DNA of 64,000 nt from JAPOUP01 sp965199865 (GCA_965199865.1 CBDATU010000005.1:310001-374000); one strand, 5' to 3'. Positions 18,235-27,956 are shown, numbered from the stretch's first letter. The notes: generated by a model from the sequence alone, not told the origin. Translations and numbers: made by a program.

Positions 18235-18708
18235 ATGGCTTATTCCGACAACAACCTTCGGCGCGTCCTGCTCCGCTCCAGGTGCATTGCGTTAGTCGGT
18301 GTATCCCCGAACCCAATCCGGCCAAGCCACTTTGTCGGACGCTATCTCTCAAGGAGAGGGTACCAAGTGGCACCGGTCAATCCAGCCTATGCGGGTGGGG
18401 AGCTCTTTGGCGAGCGCATCCATGCCAGCATTGAGGATCTTCCTGCCGACCTTCCAGTTGACATGATCGATATCTTCCGTCGCTCAGAACACGTTCCCCC
18501 AATTGTCGAAGCGGCGCTTTCAAATTTGCCTAAACTTCGCACCGTATGGATGCAGATTGGGGTCAGGAACCAGCATGCCGCCCGAATGGCAGAGGCGGCG
18601 GGTCTTGATGTGATTCAGGATCTTTGCCCGAAAATGGAACACCAGCGTCTGTTCGGGGAACTACGCAAGGCTGGCTTCAATACCGGCATAATTTCGTCAA
18701 AGCTATGA
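18235..18708 (+). CDS. CoA-binding domain protein (YccU type)
   Basis: This is a 157-aa protein made of one Rossmann-like CoA-binding domain: CIALVGVSPNPIRPSHFVGRYLSRRGYQVAPVNP (residues about 17-50), then FRRSEHVPPIVEAA and VWMQIGVRNQHAARMAEAAGLDVIQDLCPKMEH, which is the usual end of the family. The chosen start at 18235 gives the family length; the frame extends 13 codons upstream without similarity. The function of these small CoA-binding proteins is not settled. It stands alone here. Confidence 0.82.
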   Translation: MAYSDNNLRRVLLRSRCIALVGVSPNPIRPSHFVGRYLSRRGYQVAPVNPAYAGGELFGERIHASIEDLPADLPVDMIDIFRRSEHVPPIVEAALSNLPKLRTVWMQIGVRNQHAARMAEAAGLDVIQDLCPKMEHQRLFGELRKAGFNTGIISSKL

Positions 18709-19199
18709 TGCGAACCCTGGTCCTCTCCAGGAAGGCGGTTCCTCATGACAGCAACGTGATACCCTGAGCAACGTACACATGGCCAATTCTAACGGATGAA
18801 CATGCTCTGCGATGGCTGATGAACGACCAAGCCAGCAGCGCGCAGCGGTTCAGGATGAAGCTGAGCGTGTTTCGATCTGAAATCCGTTTTGGATTACCAC
18901 CGCATCTTGGGTCAACGAGATGGCTCCAAACAGGCAACGGATTTCAGCCCCAGGCAAATTGCCCGAGTTCATGGCAACCCGCTTCACGCATCGCACGACA
19001 TTGGCCATAGCCGATACAACCGACTCAAGGCCAATAAACGCAGAGCATTGAGAACAGCGGAAGCACATTCCCGCTTGCCGTTGATGCAGGCTCTGTGGGC
19101 CTCGCATCAGCATAGGCTGGTGAGAGCTTCTGGTGCGGACCTGCCCACCATTGTCGAAACGACCCACTGGCCCTAAATCCCTGCCGGATCCTGAAGCAG
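18709..19199. other. Non-coding stretch, about 490 bp
   Basis: This lies between convergent genes (the CoA-binding protein and hisE). Open frames are short and lack family features. No T-tract terminator was found by eye. Confidence 0.4.
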
Positions 19200-19508
19200 C
19201 TAACGGCTCGCCTTCTCCGCAATGCCAGACATGCCTTCCCGCCGCTCAAGCTCGCCCAATACATCCTCAAGAGATATTCCGTGGGCGGCGAGCATGACCA
19301 GTAAATGATAGAGCACGTCAGCTGCCTCGGAAACGAGGCGATCCCTGCGGCCCGTTCCTGCGGCAACGACGGCCTCAATGGCTTCTTCGCCAAACTTTTC
19401 GATCGCCTTCTCTTTGGGGCCAAGGAGCAATTTGGCAGTCCACGACCTCTCAGGATCGGCGCTTCTGCGGGCCTCGATCGTGGCGGCAAGCCTTTCAAGC
19501 ACTGTCAT
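19200..19508 (-). CDS. hisE: Phosphoribosyl-ATP pyrophosphatase HisE
   Basis: This is a 102-aa MazG-fold enzyme for the second step of histidine synthesis (PRATP to PRAMP). The diagnostic stretch KAIEKFGEEAIEAVVAA carries the metal-binding EE-x-x-E pattern, and VSEAADVLYHLLVMLAA supplies the E-x-x-D ligands. The start overlaps the hisF stop by 4 bp (ATGA). The order hisF-hisE is the usual end of the alphaproteobacterial his operon, but the genes normally upstream (hisB, hisH, hisA) are not adjacent here. Confidence 0.93.
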   Translation of the reverse strand: MTVLERLAATIEARRSADPERSWTAKLLLGPKEKAIEKFGEEAIEAVVAAGTGRRDRLVSEAADVLYHLLVMLAAHGISLEDVLGELERREGMSGIAEKASR

Positions 19509-20266
19509 GTGAGCCTCATTGGAATACCGGCCGCTGACATGTAGGCCTTGGCTTCCGCAATGGTATATTCTCCAAAATGGAAGATCGAGGCGGCGAGCAC
19601 CGCGCTGGCTCCCCCCCTAGTCACGCCTTCGACCAGGTGATCCAATGTACCGACACCTCCAGACGCAATGACCGGAACGTCTACGGCATCACTCACCGCA
19701 CGGTTCAGTGCAACGTCAAATCCCGCCCGAGTCCCGTCGCGGTCCATCGAGGTCAACAGGATCTCCCCTGCCCCTTTCTTCTGAACCAGGCAGGCAAACT
19801 CAACCGCATCGATTCCGGTTGCGCGGCGGCCACCATGGGTGAAGATCTCCCATCTCCCCTTCTCAACCGTCTTGGCATCAATGGCCACTACAATACACTG
19901 GCTTCCAAATCGACTGGCCGCTTCGGCAACTACATCAGGGTTGGCCACCGCAGCGGAATTGATGCTTACCTTATCGGCACCGGCCAGCAGGAGGCCGCGG
20001 ACGTCCTCATAGCTCCGCACCCCCCCACCAACCGTCAGCGGCATGAAGCATTGCTCCGCCGTCCGGGTAACGAGGTCATACAGCGTGCCGCGGTTCTCGT
20101 AAGTGGCCTTGATGTCAAGGAAGCACAGTTCATCCGCTCCTGCTGCGTCATAGGCGCGAGCCGATTCCACCGGATCACCGGCATCCACCAGATCGACGAA
20201 ATTAACACCTTTCACAACGCGGCCTTCGGCCACGTCGAGGCAGGGAATGATGCGGGTTTTCAGCAT
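19505..20266 (-). CDS. hisF: Imidazole glycerol phosphate synthase cyclase subunit HisF
   Basis: This is a 253-aa (beta-alpha)8 barrel. It starts MLKTRIIPCLDVAEGRVVKGVNFVDLVDAGDPVE, with catalytic Asp11. The second catalytic Asp lies in CIVVAIDAKTV, and phosphate-binding loops are VGGGVRSYEDV and ASGGVGTLDHL. With HisH it closes the imidazole ring. It is the first gene of a two-gene unit with hisE. The upstream 260 bp hold no other his gene, so the histidine genes are split in this genome. Confidence 0.95.
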   Translation of the reverse strand: MLKTRIIPCLDVAEGRVVKGVNFVDLVDAGDPVESARAYDAAGADELCFLDIKATYENRGTLYDLVTRTAEQCFMPLTVGGGVRSYEDVRGLLLAGADKVSINSAAVANPDVVAEAASRFGSQCIVVAIDAKTVEKGRWEIFTHGGRRATGIDAVEFACLVQKKGAGEILLTSMDRDGTRAGFDVALNRAVSDAVDVPVIASGGVGTLDHLVEGVTRGGASAVLAASIFHFGEYTIAEAKAYMSAAGIPMRLT

Positions 20267-20528
20267 AGTTTCGTGTATGTGCAGCGAATCTCAGTGATCA
20301 ATGCCACGACAGGCCCGAGAACGCTAGCGGCGTGGCGAACAGAGGCAGTGCGCCACATAAGGACCACTCACATCCACTAATGTGATATGCTCAACCAGAT
20401 CGCTTTCGGAAACGTAAGGGGCTAGTTGACGTCGGTTAACGCGCATCTCTCCCGGTTTCGGCCATCCGATCCATTATGCTGAACCGTTTACGCAATGTGA
20501 TGCGGACTGGGATCCCATTTGCGATCAT

Positions 20529-21860
20529 TTATCTGAGGTCCGCGGACGCTTCGAGTGCAGGATATCGAAGCCCAAGAGTTATTCCGCGCACTACAAGGGT
20601 TGCTAGCAGTGCCAGCCAAAGCCCATGGTTTCCAAGCCAGGGCACCAAAGCCACCACAGCAACCACATAGACAGCGAAGGAAACAGCCATCATGTTTCGC
20701 ATGTCTGCCGCTCTGGTCGCCCCAATGAAAATACCGTCGAGCATCCAGGCCGCCAGTCCTGCCAATGGCGTGATCACCATATAGCCCAGATATACGCGTG
20801 CCTCAATTCTGACCTCCGGTGCCGTCGCCATAATATCGATGACCCGTGCTCCAAACACCAGAAAGCCTATTGACAGCCCAATCACGCAGACGGCGCCCCA
20901 GAAACTGGTCAGAACCGCACTCCGCCGCAGCCGGATCCGGTTTCGAGCCCCGATTGCCTGACCAACCAGTGTTTCAGCCGCAAATGCGAAGCCATCCAGT
21001 GCGTAGGCTGTGATATGCAGGAACTGAATCAGTATCTGATTGGCCGCAAGGGTAACGTCGCCGAAGTCGGCCGCGAGAAACAGGAAGGAAAGAATCACTG
21101 CTTCCAGCAACAGGGAACGGATTAGCAGATCGCGGTTGATCGATGCCATCAATCGCAGTGAGGCACCGTCGAAAACCTTTACTCTGTCGCGCCAGGCGGG
21201 AATGGAAAAGGCCTGTCGGCAAAGCCACAGACCCAAAACGAAACCACTCCATTCGGCAAGAAAGGTCGCGAATGCCACACCTTCGACACCCCATCCGAGA
21301 CCAAGCACGAACCAGAGATCCAGCGCGATATTGAGCCCGTTCATCCACAATTGCAGGACCAGCACCGAGCGGGTCTTTTCAATCGCAATCAGCCAACCGG
21401 TAATGCCGAAGATCGCGACCGCAGCAGGAGCTGACCAGATGCGAATCGCCATGTAGTCCCGCGCAAGCGCTTCGACCTCTGCTGATGCTGGCGAAATCAG
21501 GAATGCAGCATGGAAGACCGGTTTCTGAAGGAGTATGAGCAGCAGCCCGCCCCCCAGCCCAACCAATAGCGAACGGCTCAGCAATGCCGATACCTCATCA
21601 GGCATTCCAGCTCCCCGGGCTTGACTCGTAAGCCCGGCGGTTCCCATGCGCAGGAATCCAAAAGTCCAGTAGATGGCGGTTAGGATGACGGCACCGATAC
21701 CCACCGCGCCGATCGGAGCGGCCAGCCCCATCTGGCCGACAACGCCCGTATCCACCGCACCAAGAATCGGTACGGTGGCGTTTGAGACCATGATGGGCAC
21801 CGCAATCCTGAGCACCCTACCATGATCCAACCGGGCAGCTTCGGCCCGCGTTGCCGTCAT
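20529..21860 (-). CDS. MATE-family multidrug/metabolite efflux transporter (DinF type)
   Basis: This is a 443-aa protein with about 12 membrane helices. The N-terminal IAVPIMVSNATVPILGAVDTGVVGQMG is the typical first MATE helix, with matching VVG-x-x-Q and WTFGFLRMGTAGLTSQARGA motifs. The length and the DGFAFAAETLVGQAIGARNR segment point to the DinF/NorM-like bacterial branch. It is coupled to the hotdog thioesterase gene upstream (ATGA overlap), forming a three-gene minus-strand unit. The exported compound is unknown. Confidence 0.88.
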   Translation of the reverse strand: MTATRAEAARLDHGRVLRIAVPIMVSNATVPILGAVDTGVVGQMGLAAPIGAVGIGAVILTAIYWTFGFLRMGTAGLTSQARGAGMPDEVSALLSRSLLVGLGGGLLLILLQKPVFHAAFLISPASAEVEALARDYMAIRIWSAPAAVAIFGITGWLIAIEKTRSVLVLQLWMNGLNIALDLWFVLGLGWGVEGVAFATFLAEWSGFVLGLWLCRQAFSIPAWRDRVKVFDGASLRLMASINRDLLIRSLLLEAVILSFLFLAADFGDVTLAANQILIQFLHITAYALDGFAFAAETLVGQAIGARNRIRLRRSAVLTSFWGAVCVIGLSIGFLVFGARVIDIMATAPEVRIEARVYLGYMVITPLAGLAAWMLDGIFIGATRAADMRNMMAVSFAVYVVAVVALVPWLGNHGLWLALLATLVVRGITLGLRYPALEASADLR

Positions 21861-22384
21861 TTCTGAATTTCGGCGCGTGAGGGCATGAGGAAATGCCCTG
21901 TGGCCTGGGCGAAGAGCCTCGAGCGGCTGTCCTGCCAGGCCTCAACATGGACAGAGGCGTAGCGGCGACCCGAACGGTTCACACGAGCCCGGGCGTATGC
22001 GTCACGCGGAAGACCAGGGCGGAGGTAATCCACCGTGAAATCAATGGTCTTCGGTAGCCAGGGCATAATCCTCGAATCTGCCGACTCCTGAACGGTCCCG
22101 GTTGATTCGAAGTCTTCGCGATAGCAGGACCAACTCAACTCAATAATCGCCGCAACTTCCAGAAATGCTGCGGTTACGCCGCCATGCAGCGCAGGCAGAA
22201 CCGGATTTCCGATCAGTTTCTCATCAAAAGCCAGGATTGCTGTCAGTTCATCTCCGTGGCGTTCGAAAGAGATTCCCAGGAACCTGATATAGGGTATCCG
22301 TTGAACCAGCGCGTTCAGGGTTGCGTCGCGGCGCTGCTTGGCGGACTGGGCAGGCTCAGAGTGACTGTGGATCACGACGTCCAC
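21857..22384 (-). CDS. PaaI-type hotdog-fold thioesterase (longer paralogue)
   Basis: This 175-aa protein has the PaaI pattern: IPYIRFLGISFERHGDELTAILAFDEKLIGNPVLPALHGGVTAAFLEVAAIIEL, where HGG is the conserved turn, followed by TIDFTVDYLRPGLPRDAYARARV. Members cleave acyl-CoA or similar thioesters as tetramers. It overlaps the next upstream hotdog gene by 13 bp and the MATE gene by 4 bp, so all three are one operon. The two hotdog proteins are different enough to have different acyl substrates or to form a mixed complex (inference). Confidence 0.83.
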   Translation of the reverse strand: MDVVIHSHSEPAQSAKQRRDATLNALVQRIPYIRFLGISFERHGDELTAILAFDEKLIGNPVLPALHGGVTAAFLEVAAIIELSWSCYREDFESTGTVQESADSRIMPWLPKTIDFTVDYLRPGLPRDAYARARVNRSGRRYASVHVEAWQDSRSRLFAQATGHFLMPSRAEIQK

Positions 22385-22809
22385 TCCACAGTAAACGCCC
22401 CTGTCGCCGCGGCCACCGCACTGGAGCCATTGCCATCAGTTGCGGTCGCGCGAACGAAAGCGACCGATCGCGTGACGTGATAGCATTCGGCACATGCGGT
22501 GATGGTATGGCCAGGCGTTGCGGCGCGCATGTAGTCGATTCGCAGGTCAATCGTCGCGATGAGTTTCGTCGCTCCATATCCCATGACCGCAGCGCCACCA
22601 CAGGTATCCATCAATGTCGAGACCGCACCTCCATGGATTACCCCGGTCTCCGGATCACCGATAAGGCGCGCATCGTATGGCAAAGTCATTTCAGCCGTGC
22701 CGACGCCAATCCTGGTCAGCTTCAGGCCCAATGCCCGGGAGTGGGGCAGCGCGTCGATGATCGACCTCGCCCTGCCAAGCTGATCTGGGGCCATCTGGCG
22801 CTCCATCAT
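22372..22809 (-). CDS. PaaI-type hotdog-fold thioesterase (shorter paralogue)
   Basis: This 145-aa protein has the pattern LPHSRALGLKLTRIGVGTAEMTLPYDARLIGDPETGVIHGGAVSTLMDTCGGAAV, including the GVIHGGAV turn and the Asp used in catalysis by many PaaI enzymes, then TIDLRIDYMRAATPGHTITACAE. It is the first gene of the hotdog-hotdog-MATE operon and overlaps the next gene by 13 bp. It faces the manganese transporter gene across about 100 bp. Confidence 0.83.
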   Translation of the reverse strand: MMERQMAPDQLGRARSIIDALPHSRALGLKLTRIGVGTAEMTLPYDARLIGDPETGVIHGGAVSTLMDTCGGAAVMGYGATKLIATIDLRIDYMRAATPGHTITACAECYHVTRSVAFVRATATDGNGSSAVAAATGAFTVEWTS

Positions 22810-22873
22810 ATGTTATCCCACTGATTGCCTGTTCATAAGCACTCTTGCACAACCGCCGACAAGTGCTATTTTT

Positions 22874-22892
22874 GAGAATGAGAATGATTCGC
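22874..22892. promoter_or_regulatory. Fur/Mur-type box upstream of the manganese transporter
   Basis: GAGAATGAGAATGATTCGC matches the classic 19-bp Fur consensus at 14 positions, with the repeated GANAAT hexamer pattern. It lies 17 bp before the start codon at 22909. Alphaproteobacterial Fur homologues (Mur) respond to manganese, which fits the downstream gene. Regulation is inferred. Confidence 0.6.
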
Positions 22893-22908
22893 AGTCGCAG
22901 GTAACTCA

Positions 22909-24045
22909 ATGACCATGACGTCGAGTGTAGCTGCGCCGGAGCAGCGTCCGGTGCAGGAAAGGGTGAGTCCGTTCCGTATGCGGCGCCTGTTCCTGGTTTT
23001 TGCATTGATCGCTCTAGCCTTGGCACCCGGCGAGCTGGGGCAGCTGACCCGGGCGCTGATGACCGATGCCTATGTTCAGGTAAGCGTCTTCGTAGCCGCC
23101 ACACTCCTGCTGTTCTACGGTGCCGAGCGCGTGTTCCGTTTCGACATTGGCCAGGTTCTCAAGAACTCACGCGGGTGGCAGGTTCCTCTTGCCGCACTCA
23201 TGGGCGCTACGCCTGGCTGTGGTGGCGCCGTTGTTGTCGTTGCGGCATATTCCAGCGGAAATGTGGGCTTCGGTGCCGTTGTCGCGACGCTGACCGCAAC
23301 CATGGGCGACGCCGCGTTTCTGCTGATTGCCACCCGACCTGACGCCGCAGCTGTCGTGTTGCCCGTGAGCTTTGCCGCGGGCATTGTATCCGGCTGGCTC
23401 GTCGACCGCTTCAACAGGTTTGAATTCCAAGCGGCTTCCAGCTGCTCCCGCGAGACCGCTCCGCAAATCGGCCGGACCCGGCCGCAGGACATTGCCTATG
23501 CGTTGGTTGCCGCACCTGGACTTGTAGTAGGCGTGGCGCAGCTGGCTCAGGTTGAGATCACCAACGTATTTGGGATACCGGTTCTGTGGCTTGCGCTTGC
23601 CGGCTCGTTCCTGGGGCTGTTCATCTGGGCCACGTCGCCCTTGCAGGCAATGACCAACCACAAGGATTCACCCGTTACGCGCATGGCCGAGGAAACCAGT
23701 TTCATCTCGGTCTGGGTGATTGGCGCTTACCTTGCCTATGACTATCTGGCGGTATTCGCAGGCTTTGATCTGGAGGCATGGTTTCACACGGTCACGCCGC
23801 TGCTGCCCCTGATTGCGATCATCGTGGGCTTCGTTCCCGGATGTGGGCCGCAGGTACTGGTGACGACATTGTATATCAATGGCCTGATTCCTTTTGCGGC
23901 ACTGATTGGCAATGCGATCTCGAACGATGGTGACGCGCTGTTCCCGGCGGTCGCGCTTAATCCCCGCGCCGCTATCGTGGCGACGGCGTATTCGGCCATT
24001 CCAGCGTTGATTATAGCCTACGGGTTCTATTTCCTGTTGGAATAA
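22909..24045 (+). CDS. Putative manganese transporter/exporter (MneA-like)
   Basis: This is a 378-aa membrane protein with about 10-11 helices arranged as two related halves. Each half contains a PGCG motif: MGATPGCGGAVVVVAAY (about residue 103) and VGFVPGCGPQVLVTTLY (about residue 311). The duplicated PGCG and the GDAAFLLIA / GDALFPAVA pair are features I associate with the putative manganese transporter family that includes Vibrio MneA. The Fur/Mur-type box just upstream supports a metal role. The direction of transport cannot be read from sequence. It is a single-gene unit. Confidence 0.65.
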   Translation: MTMTSSVAAPEQRPVQERVSPFRMRRLFLVFALIALALAPGELGQLTRALMTDAYVQVSVFVAATLLLFYGAERVFRFDIGQVLKNSRGWQVPLAALMGATPGCGGAVVVVAAYSSGNVGFGAVVATLTATMGDAAFLLIATRPDAAAVVLPVSFAAGIVSGWLVDRFNRFEFQAASSCSRETAPQIGRTRPQDIAYALVAAPGLVVGVAQLAQVEITNVFGIPVLWLALAGSFLGLFIWATSPLQAMTNHKDSPVTRMAEETSFISVWVIGAYLAYDYLAVFAGFDLEAWFHTVTPLLPLIAIIVGFVPGCGPQVLVTTLYINGLIPFAALIGNAISNDGDALFPAVALNPRAAIVATAYSAIPALIIAYGFYFLLE

Positions 24046-24210
24046 TCGACGGATTGTGCACAATATGGTAGCCAGAACAACCTCCGAACCCCTTCTGTTG
24101 GATACCGAATACAGACAGATCCCCTGCGGCACCCAAGGGGAGTCTGCAAACCAGAACCTGATCGAGTACATTCAAGCTCGCCCAAACTGGCCACAGGCCA
24201 GGACAACATC

Positions 24211-26316
24211 ATGATAGAGAAAGAAGCATTCTTAACATGGCTTGAACAAGGCGGAGCCGAGAGCACTAAATCCAGGAATTCCCGCTTCAAGGCCATCCAG
24301 AAGATCGAACAGAAATTGGGTAAACTTGGAATGCCGTTTCGGGATCTGGACTCAGCCTGGAAAGCGGATGAGTTCGAATCCTTGCGCGATCGTTTGCGCC
24401 GGATGCGGGAAGATGCCAAAGAAGGGGGTAAGGATTATCGCATTTTGATGCCGATTTCAGAGAATCCTCATAAGCGACTTTCGAACCATTATAACTGGCT
24501 GAAACAGTATGGCAGGTTCCTAGCTGGTGAGCATCCGGGGTCGGCCGAGATTACCGTGCACAATTCGAGTAATCATCTCGTCAACAGAAAGGCCCTCGAC
24601 CAACTGCGCAATCAATTCCTCACTGAATGCCCAGATTTCGAGAGTTTCGCCGACCCAGGAGAAGGATGGGCCAAGCGAGAGATAGCTTACAAGGTAGAGG
24701 CATCCAAACAGGTACGTGCCAAGCTTGAAGAAGGCAGAAGTGATAAAGATCTTGGTAAGGTCGTCTTTGATATATTGAAAAATGCATCCACGGATAGCCC
24801 CTTGATAGATTGGCGGACTGTAAGCAAGGTCGAGAAGCAGAAACCTGAGCTGCTCGATGAGGTTTATGCTGTCATTGGGCGGCTGGTCCGATCTAACGAA
24901 GCTGTGGATAAAGCGCTGTTGCGTGCATTTGACACACTAGAAAACCTTGAGGAACAAGGTGCTGAACCTCGAACCCATGGCATACGCCTCAACGTCCTGT
25001 TCTCCGCACTGTCCTTGGCACACCCCAACAAAGCAGCTCCACTTCAGATCAGGCTAATCAATGAGATTTGGGAGAAGCTCACAGAACGACAGCTTTTCGT
25101 CCCAGCTACCAGCAACATAATTAAGGACTATAACCGCTTCACGAGCGTCTTTTCCGAACTCTTCAGCATAATGCGCGACGACTGGCATTGGCAGCCACAG
25201 AATTGGCTGGAAGTCCAGTCGTTCCTATATATCGCCATGAAGGGCAATTCCTCCTCCGAGTCACATGAGATCATGGCTTCACTGACCCCCAGTAGAGCTT
25301 CTGAGAAGCCCTTGCCACTGTCCTTTGCGAAGAACCTCGTCCTTCATGGGCCACCGGGCACAGGTAAGACCTATTCAGCCGCCGAGGAAGCAATCAGGCT
25401 CTGCGAAACGGCAGTACCGGAGAACAGAGAACAACTAATGGAAGCATACCGGCAGCTCCTCAAGGATGGGCGAATCGAGTTTGTAACCTTTCACCAGTCA
25501 ATGTCCTACGAGGACTTCATAGAAGGCCGACAACCGGTGACCGAGCCGGACGACAGAGATGTTGTCTCTTCTGGTTTTAGATTGAAGACCGTATCTGGAA
25601 TCTTCAAGCGCATCGCGAAGCGAGCGGAGGAGCACTATCCGAGCAACCCAGTTGAGCCTGAAACGTTCGTTTTGATCATTGATGAGATCAACCGCGCCAA
25701 CATTTCAAAGGTCTTTGGAGAGCTTATCACTCTCCTTGAGCCGGACAAACGCTTGGGCCAACCGAACGAACTCAAAGTCCGCTTGCCCTATTCCGGTGAA
25801 TATTTCGGAGTACCCACCAACCTGCACATTCTGGGCACAATGAATACCGCCGACCGATCGATCGCGCTACTCGATGCGGCGTTGCGCCGACGCTTCGACT
25901 TCCGCGAGATTATGCCCAATCCCTCCCTATTGGATGAGGCCGCCAGAAAGTGTGAACTCGACCTACCGCGAATACTTTCCACGATCAACGAGCGAATCGA
26001 GTATTTATATGACCGGGAACACCAGATCGGACATGCCTATTTCATCCGATGTGAATCGCGGGCTGATGTGGACAATGTCATGCGGCACAAAGTGATCCCG
26101 CTTCTGGCTGAATATTTCTTCGAGGACTGGAGCAAAATCGCCGCTGTTCTGGGCGATGCCGCCTCACATGACAAGGAGATTAAGGGTTATTTCCTCAACC
26201 GTTCAATACTCCCGACACCTCCAGGGATTGAGGAATACAATGCCCTGCCCCGGTTCCGCTGGGAGGTCCGTTCTCAGGACGAAGGCTTCGATTACACCCG
26301 CCTCTCCAAGGCATGA
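24211..26316 (+). CDS. mcrB: McrB-like AAA+ GTPase/ATPase of a type IV restriction system
   Basis: This is a 701-aa protein. The first ~370 residues are an unrecognised, charged, helical N-terminal region that probably carries the DNA-recognition part. The AAA+ motor follows: Walker A LHGPPGTGKTYSAAEEA (about 380-395), EFVTFHQSMSYEDFIEG, Walker B FVLIIDEINRANISKVFGELITLLE (about 486-510), the McrB-specific MNTADRS and the arginine-finger region LDAALRRRFDF. McrB forms hexamers that drive the McrC nuclease on modified DNA. The gene overlaps mcrC by 4 bp (ATGA). The N-terminal domain is not the E. coli McrB type, so the modification recognised is unknown. Confidence 0.88.
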   Translation: MIEKEAFLTWLEQGGAESTKSRNSRFKAIQKIEQKLGKLGMPFRDLDSAWKADEFESLRDRLRRMREDAKEGGKDYRILMPISENPHKRLSNHYNWLKQYGRFLAGEHPGSAEITVHNSSNHLVNRKALDQLRNQFLTECPDFESFADPGEGWAKREIAYKVEASKQVRAKLEEGRSDKDLGKVVFDILKNASTDSPLIDWRTVSKVEKQKPELLDEVYAVIGRLVRSNEAVDKALLRAFDTLENLEEQGAEPRTHGIRLNVLFSALSLAHPNKAAPLQIRLINEIWEKLTERQLFVPATSNIIKDYNRFTSVFSELFSIMRDDWHWQPQNWLEVQSFLYIAMKGNSSSESHEIMASLTPSRASEKPLPLSFAKNLVLHGPPGTGKTYSAAEEAIRLCETAVPENREQLMEAYRQLLKDGRIEFVTFHQSMSYEDFIEGRQPVTEPDDRDVVSSGFRLKTVSGIFKRIAKRAEEHYPSNPVEPETFVLIIDEINRANISKVFGELITLLEPDKRLGQPNELKVRLPYSGEYFGVPTNLHILGTMNTADRSIALLDAALRRRFDFREIMPNPSLLDEAARKCELDLPRILSTINERIEYLYDREHQIGHAYFIRCESRADVDNVMRHKVIPLLAEYFFEDWSKIAAVLGDAASHDKEIKGYFLNRSILPTPPGIEEYNALPRFRWEVRSQDEGFDYTRLSKA

Positions 26317-27590
26317 TCCGCCGCACCGTCCACGAATGGACTCGCATTGCCTATGGCACGGGTGAGACTCAAATCCCGGAACCGCAGGCAGATCGGATAG
26401 TGGCCGAGGCACAGGCATCGGCGCTATCGGGACACAACGGCCAGGAAGTACTGGAACATGGTCGAATGGGGCTTCGCGCTCGTGGCGTAGTCGGGATGAT
26501 CGCCACACACGGATGCCAGCTTGAAATCCTACCGAAAATCGAAAGCGATGACGATGACACCACGCTGCGCCATCGGTTGATCCACATGTTGGCCGTGGCG
26601 CGGGACATCCGCATTCATACCGGGGCCATGACACAACTCGCTTGGCAACGTGACACGGTTCTGGAGCAGCTGATCCGCCTCTACTGCAGCAAGCTCACCG
26701 ACGCTGTCCGCAAAGGATTGCCGCAGCAATACATCCTTCATGAGGAGGACCTTCCGGTTCTGCGCGGGCGCCTTGATGTGACCCGCCAATTCTCGACCCT
26801 CATTGCCTCTCCACAAAAGCTGGCCTGCCAATTTGATGTGCGGTCACCCGATATTGCACTCAATCAGGTCATGCTGGCAACTATTAGCAAACTCTCCCGC
26901 CTTGCGCAGGCTCCAGATAACCAGCGCACCCTTCGCGAGTTGCGCTTCGCTTATGCGGATATCACGGAGGTATTCCGAAACGCATTGCGCTGGGATCTGA
27001 TTGCGCTCGACCGAACGAACACCCGCTGGCGGGACCTCCTATCCCTAGCGCGCCTCTTTCTTAATGATCGCCATCAACAGACAGGCGCTGGTCCCGTCGA
27101 CGGCTACTCCCTTCTGTTCGAAATGAGTGCACTCTTTGAGGAGTATGTAGCAAAGCTATTGACCCGGGCACTTGCAGGCACCGATCTGACCGTTGCGATT
27201 CAAGGCGGGCACCGTGCCTGCCTGTTCGACGGAGAAATGGGACGGTTCCAGACCCGTCCTGACCTGATCGTCCGGGACGACAGCGGGATCGTCCTCATTA
27301 TAGACACAAAGTGGAAACGCCTTGAACCTACTGCCGACGCTAACTGGGGCGTGAACCAAGCCGACGTTTATCAATTGATGGCCTACAACCGACTCTACAA
27401 CTGCCGACATGTCGTGCTCCTCTATCCCCATCATAGCACTCTGCCACCCACACAAATTCAGAAGCGATATTCCATCGAAATGCCTAACGCACAGGAAAAT
27501 CTCTTCATTACTACGCTCGACTTGACTGGATCGACTCGGAAGCAGGAATCCGAGCTGAAGTGCCTTGTCGAAGCCATCCTTTCCAGGTGA
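26313..27590 (+). CDS. mcrC: McrC-like nuclease subunit
   Basis: This is a 425-aa protein with an N-terminal McrB-interacting part (RGVVGMIATHGCQLEILPKI, with the McrC-typical EILPKI) and a C-terminal PD-(D/E)XK nuclease. In the nuclease, QTRPDLIVRD supplies the Asp and VLIIDTKWKRL supplies the D-x-K, followed by NQADVYQLMAYN, the usual McrC ending helix. It is translationally coupled to mcrB. The pair looks complete, and no methylase or other restriction subunit is nearby, as expected for a modification-dependent system. Confidence 0.9.
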   Translation: MIRRTVHEWTRIAYGTGETQIPEPQADRIVAEAQASALSGHNGQEVLEHGRMGLRARGVVGMIATHGCQLEILPKIESDDDDTTLRHRLIHMLAVARDIRIHTGAMTQLAWQRDTVLEQLIRLYCSKLTDAVRKGLPQQYILHEEDLPVLRGRLDVTRQFSTLIASPQKLACQFDVRSPDIALNQVMLATISKLSRLAQAPDNQRTLRELRFAYADITEVFRNALRWDLIALDRTNTRWRDLLSLARLFLNDRHQQTGAGPVDGYSLLFEMSALFEEYVAKLLTRALAGTDLTVAIQGGHRACLFDGEMGRFQTRPDLIVRDDSGIVLIIDTKWKRLEPTADANWGVNQADVYQLMAYNRLYNCRHVVLLYPHHSTLPPTQIQKRYSIEMPNAQENLFITTLDLTGSTRKQESELKCLVEAILSR

Positions 27591-27956
27591 GAACAGGAGG
27601 GGAGATTTCATCCGTAAGGAACTGCCCCAATTTCCCGATCCCCATAAGCCCTCAAAAGGTTTCAGGAATTGCCGTTGGAATCGAAATACACAATACAAGG
27701 TCGGAGATGTGTCAAACATTTCAGATACTTTTCAGGAGAAACCCGCCTTGCCTATTGGAAACGGGTTCAGTCGCTTCAATTGTGGCGGAGCCTTCAGCTG
27801 GAAAGAGCTGCTCGATCAAATTTGCGAATGTAGAGAGCTGAAACCTACAGATGATCAGGAGGAACAACCGTCATCTCATGACAGATTCGACATCTTGAAG
27901 CGTACTTCGAGCCCAGGACGCAGGTCGCACCAAACAGCTCCCGGTCAATGCGTGTA
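27591..27956. other. Non-coding stretch, about 365 bp
   Basis: It lies between the convergent ends of mcrC and the TonB-dependent receptor gene. I see no supported gene and no obvious T-tract terminator. Confidence 0.4.
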
